Shown here: positions 48,536 to 59,900 of the stretch, piece after piece
Position numbering within the stretch: the first letter of the stretch is position 1
Layout of the letters: the number at the start of each line of letters is the position of its first letter
Source: Ailanthus altissimus
Taxonomy: Eukaryota > Streptophyta > Magnoliopsida > Sapindales > Simaroubaceae
Direction: 5' to 3'
Assembly: GCA_946807835.1 (NCBI GenBank)
Contig: OX327686.1
Location: 10,416,001-10,480,000 of the forward strand
DNA: 64,000 bases
Made by a program: the position numbers and the translations under genes
Notes under the pieces: model-generated
Seen by the model: the letters and a program-made list of their open reading frames with translations, nothing else
Databases searched by the model: none
What the model was told of the DNA's origin: nothing

Positions 48536-50085
48536 ATACAATGTAATATATTATTTTTAATATTATAATTTTTTTAATTAATAATTTAAATTTAAAAAAT
48601 ATATTTTATATTTAATTAAATATTAAAAATATTAAAATATTTTTTAATTAATTTATTAAAAAATATATCATTAAACCTCAACTAAGACAACTGACTGTAC
48701 TAAAAGTGCCGCCTTTAAATCAAAATTTGACATCATGATTTGGTATAATGAATTGATATTGGTTTACTGCACAACAATTGTTTATTTTAATCATGATAGA
48801 TCGCACGGCTATAAATAAGTTGATTTTGGCTTATCATTGTTTTCTCATTGGTTTATTTCTCATCATACACTCTTTAATTATTGATCAAATATCATAAACA
48901 TGTTGACATCGTATGGTCATGATTTTATTTTAGTTAAGATCATGGTTTGTGATTTTATTTGATTAATTTTAGTCAATGGTCATGCTAAAAGCAATTATGG
49001 GTGTCAAATCATATTTATTGATTTTAGTCATTTACCATTTGATCAAAATAAATCAACAGCCATAATTTTTTTAAAAATTTCATAAAAATGATTTGACTAA
49101 TATTTTATTGTACAAAAAAAGTATAAAAATGAAAGAGTGCATCACGTGAAGAGCCGTCTTAAGCCACGTGAACACAATTTTTCAAATCCATTTGATTATT
49201 TTATTACTTCATTATTTAAACAAAAAAGAGATATTAAAAAAAGTGATGTGACGTGACCTTTTAGTTTTATTATTATTTAATTTTAATAGAAGAAATAAGA
49301 AAAGTAATCGTGTGAAGCTATATGCTTAGATAAATGGAGACACCTGTCCACGTGCAGCTCAATATTATTTAAGATAATTTTATTATTTAATATTTAATTA
49401 TTAATATTTATAATAGCTTATCAATATATTTATCTGGTATACAAGTCTCTTATCAAAATATTTTTAAAGTTCGGTTGGTTGAGTTTTTAAATAATTTTTT
49501 TAAAAAATTATTAATTAAAAAAATTATTTTAAAGTATTAAATTATTTAGTTATATATTATTAAAAATATTTATTTATTATTAAATTATTATTTTTTTATA
49601 ATAAAACTTATATTTTAATTATAAACAATTTAATATTTTTTTGATATATATAATTTAAATTTATTATATATTTTTTTAAATTTAAATTCTTAAAATACAA
49701 TAATTAAGTAAAATTAATACATTATAATTAACAATCAATACAAATTATTGTGTTTGGTATAAAAATTGAACATAAAATAATACTTGTTTATTTAAAAAAT
49801 AAAATAATTAACAAAAAAGTTTTTGGTAAAATTATACTATAAAAATAAAAAAATATTATTAAGATATATATAATACTACACAAACATTTAAAAAGTTATA
49901 TTCTTAAAAGTTTAAAATTTAAATTTTTATAAATAAAAATAAAATAATTTTTTTTAATTATAACTAAACGTCACCAAAGAATTTAAAAAAAATATTTATT
50001 ATTAAATTTTTTTTGAATCAATTAAAAAACCTAACTAAATGGACAATCAAAATTTCACTTTCGGACCACCTCTATTACTCTAGTA
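48536..50085. other. intergenic AT-rich DNA
   Basis: 48720-49080 has ATGGTCATGATTTTATTTTA-like text faintly like the patch at 39.65-40.06 kb read in reverse. The rest is A/T tracts and TATATA runs. No gene seen. Confidence 0.5.
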
Positions 50086-50102
50086 TGGGCCTGGGTTGGG
50101 CC
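50086..50102 (+). promoter_or_regulatory. paired TGGGCC (site II) promoter motifs
   Basis: TGGGCC at 50086-50091 and 50097-50102, about 200 bp upstream of the SNM1 start codon. Such TCP-bound site II pairs are common in plant promoters of proliferation and DNA-metabolism genes. This is a motif match only. Confidence 0.5.
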
Positions 50103-50291
50103 TAGTAAAACTGTTCGTCGTTTTAAACTTCTGTCATATTTGAAAATTTCTGGGAAATTGACGCCATTTTCCCTCCAGTTGCCCCCACCTTTTTTTTTTT
50201 AAAAAAAAAAACAGACACAGAGTCCTTATTCCATACTCATTAATCCATTTTAATGTTTGGAGATTAAGAGAGAGCGGAGCTGACTGAAACA

Positions 50292-50909
50292 ATGCCCTCA
50301 AAACGCACCGCATCTCAACCAATTGCCACCGCCTGCTACGACGACGACGACGACGACGATTTCCAAGTCCCGGTCACTCAAACACCAAAATTAACAACTT
50401 CCACATCCCAAAAGCAAAAAGTCCCCCTCAAACCCTCGAATAATCCCAGCCGTTTATTCAAGAAGCCCAAGCCAGCCACCAATACCGGAAAGGAGAATAA
50501 TATCGAGGGATTTTCCTTCAATTTAGATAAAAATTTCAGCCTGGATTCAATACCGTCGAGCATCGATTGTGGTCATCATACGGTTTACGACGACAGCAAT
50601 CACTCGCCTGAGTGTGGGAACAGAAAGCAAATATTAAAGATAAACGACGGGTATTTCAGTAATTCGGTTGAGTCTAGGTTATTGAGGTCGAGAACAGCGG
50701 AGTCAAGCTTGAATGAGGCTTCTGAGGAAGAAGAAACCGAGCTTGATGTGTTACTCAATTTATGCGAGAAAAATGATGTTAATCGTAAAGATGTGGATGA
50801 GGTGGTTCAATGTCCGCTTTGCGGAATTGACATCTCCGATCTGAATGAGGAACTGAGACAGGTTCACACAAATGATTGTCTTGACAAAAACGAGGACCCA
50901 GCTGAAGAT
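50292..50909 (+). CDS. SNM1: SNM1 exon 1: acidic tract and UBZ4 zinc finger
   Basis: 206 residues. Residues 17-23 are seven Asp encoded by a GAC/GAT triplet repeat. The middle is Ser/Lys-rich and looks disordered. C174-x2-C177-x14-H192-x3-C196 ([11 protein letters not shown]... to HTNDC) is a UBZ4-type finger, which in animal SNM1A binds ubiquitinated PCNA. The donor GTAAGT at 50910 is strong. Confidence 0.93.
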
Positions 50910-53900
50910 GTAAGTTTTGTAATTTTATCTAGCACTATTTTGATATTTGAGTTAGTTATTTTAGTGAATTTGTCTAATTTAGTTTTTTTTAGTGAATTTA
51001 TCTAATTTTCATCTTGCCTTTACTACCAATATATGAATTATTTCAATATGAAAAGCGTTTTGGATTTGATTACTGATTATACAATATTTGCTCCAGGTTG
51101 TTCATCCTAATGATGACAGGGGACCTGAATTACAACCACAAGTTGGTGTTGCTTCTAGTCAATCTCCTCGGCGAGTTGTTGATGTTTCTCCTGTTGTTAA
51201 GTTTCTGCACAGTCTTGGTTTAGCTAGATATGAAGAGGCATTTGTTCAGGAAGAGATTGACTGGGACACTCTACAATGGTTGACAGAAGAGGTTTGTGTC
51301 ACAATAAAAGATATAACTATTACCTCCTCTGGCTCATAAATTTGTTGTATAAGTTTTCATTTCTTTTCGGGGGCAAAAGAATCAGACTTGATGTATAGGA
51401 TGCAATCAAAGTGGATTGCTTCTTGCTCTGCCAAATTATTTGCATTCAGAAATTCTAGTGCTGATGTCCTGATATAAAGTGTAGCAATTAGAAATGATGT
51501 GTTATGAAGACTACATATGTTGAATTTACAAGCTCAATTTGTCATCATTCTTGCAATAAATCATTTCTTAGAGAACCATTTTCCTATTGTTTTTGTTACT
51601 GGAATAAGATGTATACTCTATGTAACTACCTTATTTTTCCTGATCTTTTCAGGACCTCATTGGTATAGGTATTACTGCACTTGGTCCCAGGAAGAAAATT
51701 GTGCATGCTCTTAGTGAAATGAAAAAAGAGCATTCTCATGCAGTTGAGTCAAACCAGGATGAAAATGCTAGTGATGTATCAAGGGGTGAGGGATCAAAGA
51801 CAAACATTGAGGCCTCCAGAGTTGACAGTTACAAACCAGCTGCCAACAAATTGATCACTGATTTTTTTCCTGGCTCCACTACCAATGTGAAGAAAGTTTG
51901 CACCCCCTCTAATCGACAGAGTGGATCTAGAAAAAGTACATCTGGTTCTGGTCGTAAATCAGCAGTGAAAGATCACAAAAAAAATGGAAAACTCAAGGAT
52001 ATTCCTGCATGGTGTTGTGTGCCAGGAACGCCATTTCAAGTGGTAATTGCCTTTTGTCTGTCTATAACTGTTGTCTACTGTTAGTTGACCTACTCAATTA
52101 CAAATATCTATGTACTCATAATCAGCATTCTAGTTAATAGTGAAGATATATTGGGGTTCAGTCCATGCGCAATGCCTTCTGATATGAGCTATGAAGAAGT
52201 AGTCAATGGGGAGAGAGAGAGAGTAAGTGAATCAGAGTGTTGCTTACATAGTACTTTCCCTATCGACAAAACAAAATATTCAGTTACACATTGAAACAGA
52301 CAAAGAGATCTACTGAGGGTCTGGTTAAGTCTAGTGCTTCCAGTATGGACTATGAATGCTCAGTCAATTTGGGGGAGAAAGAGAGAGCACTTTATTATCA
52401 TAGTTATTTTTTTATTTTTTGTTTTTTGAAATTTTATTATCATAGTTAGTCTCCATAAAGAAAAGCAATAAGTCCATATGAGAGCTCTATTGACATAATA
52501 TCATCTCTGTAAACAAAAGCAGTTTATCAAGGTGCAGGTCTTGTTGCTAAATTCATTTTAATTTACTATTTGCAGGATGCTTTCAAATATCTCAGGGGAG
52601 ATTGTTCACACTGGTTTCTTACTCACTTTCATATGGATCGTAAGTTCACTCGTATTCTTCTTTTGAAGCCTAATCTTACTTTCAAGTTTGACAATCATTC
52701 AGATGAAGTGCTGTCAGTTACTATTCAGTATGTTGTTTCTTCAATCAATCACTTCATCAAATTTCACTGCATTCCCTTGTAGTTTGTCAATATTTACTCC
52801 CTAACTCTTGTAGCTTGATCAATTTCCTTAATAAATTTTAATACATATATTTCCTTTTAAAAGTTTCACTTGCTATTTTCCTAATTCATGTCTTATTTAT
52901 GAGTTCATGATTTTATTTCTATAGCAATACTATAGATTAAGGGAAACAAATAAACTAAATTTGAAATCCAAATGGTTGCAATAAAAGTTTTCTTGTAATG
53001 TTCTGCATAGTTTTCAATTATGTTTTGTGGCACTTACTTAGTAGCACATCAAACACTGCAACTGGTCTGGACTTTTGACTTTCTTAAAATGAATTGAATG
53101 TGTTAAGACTTGTTTTACTATTAATGTTGAGCCTTTACCTAATAGTTTAAGCTTTTGGGGTTGAATGGTTTCTATAATATGGTATCAGAGTCAAGGTCTA
53201 GTGTTCAAATTCCCCACGTTTTTGTTTTAAATCAATCTCTTAATTTATGGTTTCTTGACTCTCTCTTATCTCTTTAATCTCTTGGGATCCACCTGACCTT
53301 AAAATTGAATCTACCTTTTACATAAAGGAATCTATTAAGATTGGTCTTTAAGGGCATGTTTGGGAGACAGGACTACTAGGAGGATATGACTGACTTTTAG
53401 GACTAATATCTAATCTTGTGTTGGAAGCTACATGGATTAAGATAAGTAAATCCATTCTCATGAAATAGTCGAAAATCCATAGGATTAGCTATCCTTTAAA
53501 AAACCATAGGACAACTAGGCTAATTCTTATGGGATCAAAATGTAATAATCATATATTTGAATAAATATAATCAATATCTTATAAACATATATTGGAACAG
53601 AAATATTAGAGATAAGCACTTATACTAATTAAAGTAAATTATTATTTAAATGATTAAATTATAAATAATTGATATTTAAATACAATATATTTATTTTCAT
53701 CAATGAGTGGGAATTAATAAGATAAAATATTTGATAATTCATTTGAACTAATATCTAATATTACATTCAATAGTAGATGATATAATATAAAACAAAAGTA
53801 ATAACTAATATTTTAAATAACTAATTTATATATAGATATTATCTACAAATTTACTAATAAAATCTTTAAAAAACCAATAATAAATTTGTTTTTATAATAA

Positions 53901-56900
53901 TATTAAATTAATTAGACAATAATATAATATATAATAGAAATATTTAAAAGTGTTTTTTTTTAATTCATACATATTTAATTATTTTTATTTAAATTGGTTC
54001 TAAATAGTTAATAATGTGGGTAAAGGTCATACGTACCCCAAATTTATGATTTAAAAGATATTTTTACCTCATAAAATTTTTAATACCCAATTTTTTCCCA
54101 ATTCGTCAAATTTTTCTGTTAGTTTGGACGAAAATAGTGCTCTAAACATACAATTATTAGTTACCTCCATAGCTAACTAAGTTTCTATGTACTCTTTGCT
54201 TGGATAGATTACTATTTTACCCTTTTACCATCCAAACTGATGACAAAATTTGACGAATTTGAATAAAATTAGGCATTAAAAGTTTTTTTTTGCGGTAAAA
54301 ATGTCATTTAGGCCATAAGTTAAGGGTCAAAATGACCTTTGCCCTAATAATATATTTCTTTATTTATTTATAGTCAATAAAAATTTAAATAATACATATT
54401 TGTTTAGACTAACTAAAATATTTATTAATACTGAACAATTAAATTAATTTACATCAAAGTAGTCGATATATTTTAGTTAGTTAATAAGAAAATACTATAT
54501 TAATATAAATACTTAATAATATATATGTATATAAATATTTATAAAATATTCATCTAGATTAATTTTTAATATAGTTCAATTCGATCTTCACCAAACATAT
54601 GATAGTATTGTAAAAGTCTAGTCCAATCCAATCTTGCACATCAAATGTAGCCTAGTATTAATATTCGGCCTTCACATAATAACTTAAGCTTTTTAATTGA
54701 ATGGTTTCTCTAATAGAATGTTATTTGTTTCTTTATAAAGGAGGAACCAGGCATATCCATCCTCCATATTGGCAATTGTCTTTTCAGATTATCTAGGCTT
54801 AATAATCCTCCTGTCAAGGAAAGTGTACAGTTTTGAATGATAATTTTTCTGGCACCACTAGGATGTTGTACGTTTTCAAAACATCAACGTCACCAATTAG
54901 GATTGGCTCTAAGAACCCAATGTACTGAGATGTGTCTGTCATTTTTTGATAATCTCTGGTAATGAGACAACCCCGGACAGAATCGATGTTGTCTAGTTTA
55001 TAAACTGATGAAATTGATGCACCCTTTTATTGCTCTTGTCCTTTCAGATTATCAAGGTTTAACTAGATCCTTTTGTCATGGAAAGATTTATTGCTCCTTG
55101 ATTACGGCAAGGCTTGTCAATATGAAGATTGGAATACCATGGGACAGGCTACAAGTTTTACCCCTCAACCAAAAGACCACTATTGCTGGTATAGAAGTGA
55201 CATGCCTAGAAGCAAACCACTGCCCAGGGTCCATCATAATACTCTTTGAGCCTCCAAATGGTAAGGTGTGGTCCACATTGACACTGCATGCCTATTTTGC
55301 TATTTCCTCCTCATTTCTGAGAGCGATCCTGAAATTAGTATATATTCAGGCGGTTTTACATTCTGGAGATTTTCGTTTTAGCAAGGAAACAGCAAACATG
55401 TCTGTTTTGCAAACATGTCCTATAGACACACTGATCCTTGATACCACTTACTGCAATTCCCAGGTTAGTCTGTAAATAATGTTAAAAACTATGCTCTAAA
55501 TTGGTTGAGGTTGAGCATAATTTTCTGAAACTTGAAATGCTTTGTGTTGGCAAAGCAAGAATTACAGCACCATTAAATAGCCAGGCTAAAAGCCCATGCT
55601 GAATCACAAGATCAACTTTTAAAACACATGTTATACAAGGTAATACACTGATTAATAAATAAAGCTCTGAAATAGATTTTGTTTGTTGTAAGTGTGCATG
55701 AGCTCTCCTGAGGTGAGCTTCAGTTTTGAGTTTGAAGGCTCCTAAAGTGTAAACGAAAGTTGGCTGACAGGCAATTAACATAAATCCATAATTAGCCTTG
55801 TAATTCAGAGTATCTTCTTGTGGGTTATTTGTTTGCCTAATGTTTACCAATATCTTTGTTATTATAATTAAAATATGGACATCTTTCTGTTTCTTGAACA
55901 TATATAATGCTTGCAATCTGGTTTAAAATCTATGAATCAATGTCATGGTTGGTAGTAAAGTCGTTCTACAATTGCTATAGCACAAATACTTTATTTGGTT
56001 AAATTTAACTTCTATGTTCATGCATTGTATGTAATCTGAAGCACAAAAATGATTATACAAGTTAGTATTCTATTTGTTTTCTTGTGAGAAAGTTAATTGA
56101 ATTCAAATTTATTCTCTGTGATGATTTCATGCAGTATGACTTTCCAAAGCAGGAGGCTGTAATACAGTTTGTTATTGAGGCCATCCAAGCAGAAGCTTTC
56201 AACCCTAAAACACTTTTTCTGATTGGAAGCTATACAATTGGTACAGGCGATTAATCTTTCTCTTTCTATTTGCTTATTTTGTTCTATGGTTGTATTTTAT
56301 ATATTTTTATTATTACTATCTTTATTTTAGGCAAGGAAAGGTTGTTCTTGGAGGTTGCTCGTGTCCTCCGTAAAAAGGTTTATGTCAATGCTGCAAAGTT
56401 CCGTCTGTTACAATGCTTGGACTTTCCTGAGGAAGATATGCAGTGGTTTACTATGAATGAACATGAAAGCCACATTCATGTTGTGCCTATGTGGACACTT
56501 GCTAGCTTCAAACGACTGAAACATATGTCCAATCAATATGTGGTGAGCTCAATTTAGCAATCATTTTTTCTTAAATGACATGTGAATGACGAGCTTCATG
56601 CCCTTTTTAATGAAACAATTGGGTTATTTATAGATATTTACTTCTAGATGCTTGGTGGAAACCCAAGTGTGCTCAGGCACCTAGGCTGGGTGAGGGTATT
56701 AAGGCATTGTATGCCATGTCCTCCTTGTTATAGGCACATGAAGTAGGATTGTTATTTGAGATTTTTCAAGTCTGAAGGAACTTTCTATATCATGCTTGTG
56801 AAATCGACCACCTTTTAATTTCTGATCATTTTACTCTAGTATCACTTTCTTTTCAGTGTTGTTTATGTTTACTGATATGCTTATTGGTCAGGGTCGATTT

Positions 56901-59900
56901 AGTCTTATAGTTGCTTTCTCTCCTACTGGTTGGACATTTAGCAAAGGGAAGAAAAGGTCTCCAGGGAGAAGGTGGCAGCAGGGTACAATTATAAGGTTTG
57001 TTAGCTTCTCCATCCTTTAATCTACTGCTTGTACTCTAATACTGATGTGATGTTAGTGCTTAGACACTTCTAGCTTTTTACTAGTCTCTTCCATCATGCA
57101 ACCAGCTATAGAAAATTTGAGTATTACTTTTTCAAATTAAAGCTGTCTACTGGTAGAATAACGACCTGTATGAAATTCAACCCAGCATCAAACTAGTCTA
57201 AGATGTAAACCAAGCATCAAATAAGCCAATATCAAAATGCCTCACCTAAGAGCTTACTATAAGTTGTTACTAACTGATGCAAGCTGTTCTCTTGATGCAG
57301 CCTATTGTATATTGGCTAGTATTTTGTCCCCCTTTTGCATGTAAGCATTATAAAATAGTATATCTGTTGCTATTTGTGATTTTGAGTGGCTACTTGCTTG
57401 TAGTATGGTTCTGACAAAATATAAGGAGAATTTCACTTATATTCAACCTACAAATGTACACAAATATATAGGAAAAAATTAGACTATAAAGGGAAACTCT
57501 TCTAAAACCTAATCCTTATAAATTAATTATATTAGTCCCCATAAATTAGGGATATTAACTACTAGAATATACATTTTAATTTAGGATATATACACAGTTG
57601 TAATACATGTTTTATTCCTATCTAACGAGTTGTAAAATCTGCATACCATGATTGTTGATTCTAACACTCTCCCTTAAGTTGGTGAGTGGATATTTTCCAT
57701 TTCTAGCTTGTTAACAATATACTGAAATACAAAATTACTTAATTCTTTAGTTAATACATTTTCAAGTTAACCTTTGATTGACACAAATGGAGTACAAATC
57801 AATTCATTATCTAACTTTTCCTTTACAAAATGTCTATCTACTTCCACATGCTTGGTGCGATTATGTTGTAGAAGGTTGTGTGCGATATTAATTGCTAACT
57901 TGTTATTGCAATATAGCTTCATAGGTCCTTCCCAAGCAAATTTTCAAATCTTCTAAGATTATTTTCAACCATAAAAACTCATAAACTCTTAATGCCATAG
58001 CTTTGAACTTAGATCCGTGCTTGACCTTGCAACCACATTTTACTTTTTGCTTCTCTGTGTTACAAGATTGCCTCTAAAGAATGTACGATAGTCTAAAGTC
58101 GATTTTCTATCATAAATTGATCCAACATAATCTGCATCTGTGTATGCTTCAAATGTCAATTCATTGCCTTTTTTTAAACAATATTCCCTATCTTGAAGTA
58201 CCTTTTAAGTACTATAAAATTCGATGTGCTGCTCAAAGGTATACTTCTTTTAGGTTGTGCATGAATTGACTCTCCACTCCTACAACATAGGCTATGTTTG
58301 GTCTGGTGTGGAAAAAATAGATTAGTATGCCAACTAATCTTTGATAGGATTTTCTATCTACCACTACATCTTATGGTGCTTTACAAAGCTTGTGATTCTA
58401 TTCAATAGGTGTTTCTACTAGTTTACACTCTAGTTTTTCTTTCTCAGTTAATAAATCCAACACATACTTTTATTATGATATAAATAACCCATGTTGAGAG
58501 TGAGCCACTTTAATGTCGAGAAAGTATTTTAACTTGTCGAGTTCTTTAATTTCAAACTCTAGCAATAAATACTTTTTCAATGCCTTCATTCCCTGTAAGT
58601 ATTATCTACAGACTAATAGAGCTATAACTCTCTATAAAGTAGTATGTTTAACAAACAATGTGTGATAACTCTGACTTTGTTTGTAATCCAAAGCATTCAT
58701 TATTCTAGCAAATTTGCTAATTTAACCCCTGAGAGACGGTTTTAAGCCATATAATGCATTTTTTAAGTTACACACCTTATTTTTCTTTGACTTAAACCCA
58801 AGAGAGTACTTTTATATAGATTTCTTCATCAAGATCACTATGTAGGAAGGCATTTTTTTTACATTAAACTACTGCAAACTCCAGCCACAATTAGTAGCTA
58901 AAGATAATAAGATTCTTATTGTGTTCATTTTTGTAATAGAGCAAATGTTTAAAGATAATTTATCTCACAAGTTTGAGTATACCCCTTTGCTACTAACCTT
59001 GCCTTGTACGTTGTACCATTCAAGTAATCCATTTGCCTTGTATTTCAAGGTGAAAACCTATTTGCATCTCACTAACTTCTTTCTTAGAGGCAGTTTCACC
59101 AAGTCCTATGTTTTGTTCTTCGCAAGAGCATTCATTTCAACCTTTATAGCTACTTTTCACTTTTTACTACCTGATATTTCAAAGGCATTTTCTAGGATAA
59201 TAATAGTGTTGAGATGGATAAGAAATTTTTTATTACCACTAGACAGCTTTTCATAAAATACAAAGTGAGACAATGGATATATAAGTTATTAGATATATTT
59301 CTTAATGCCCTTTTCTAATTACAATAGGAAGATCATCAACAACAATAGGCACATTATTTTCATAATCCTCAGAGTAGGAGTTACCTCAACATTATTAGCA
59401 TTAAAGATTGGTTCTTAATTAAGAACTTGCATTGGTTAAATAAGAGGTTCTTTCCTCTTTGAATGAACTTGCAATGGGCGTGTAACACACTAAATCTATG
59501 TATACTTTGCCACTAGACTAGGTATGCTTGGATATGACTTATTTGGTAAAGGATCGGAAACAGATGATGACTCATTTTGATTTTGTGAATATGGGGAGGA
59601 TGAAAGATCAAGTAAAAACACATTTCTATCCTTATCTTCCATAAATGATGTCCCCCTCTAAAAATAAGGATTTAGAAAGTAATTTTCAATTTCAACAAAT
59701 GTTACATCTATCAAGACAAAGAATCATTTTATCAGAGGATAATAACACTTATACTTTTTCTGTATAGAAGAATATCTAACAAAAATACGCTTAAGAGCAC
59801 TTAGATCAAGTTTTCTACAGTTATTCAAATGAATATAAACAAAGGACACACCCAAAGACTTTAGGAACCAGGTGATTTGTTGTTTGGAAGTCAAGATAAA

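Larger units (their letters stand above)
53116..54714. repeat. direct repeats in SNM1 intron 4
   Basis: 53116-53180 and 54653-54714 share ATTAAT-TT, CCTT-AC-TAAT, TTAAGCTTTT and GAATGGTTTCT in order. Copy 1 is followed by TGGTATCAGAGTCAAGG at 53181-53197, which looks like a retrotransposon primer-binding region (TGGTATCAGAGC). Copy 2 begins exactly where the larger insertion ends. Confidence 0.6.

Noticed and set aside
53181..53230. tRNA gene or SINE suggested by GGTATCAGAG and GTTCAAATTCC
   Set aside because: No cloverleaf can be drawn. The text fits the primer-binding neighbourhood of a retroelement better.
55482..55916. 144-residue minus-strand frame
   Set aside because: Lies in SNM1 intron 6 with no recognised domain. 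Chance frame.
58921..59256. 111-residue plus-strand frame
   Set aside because: Antisense to the copia pol at 57412-62601.
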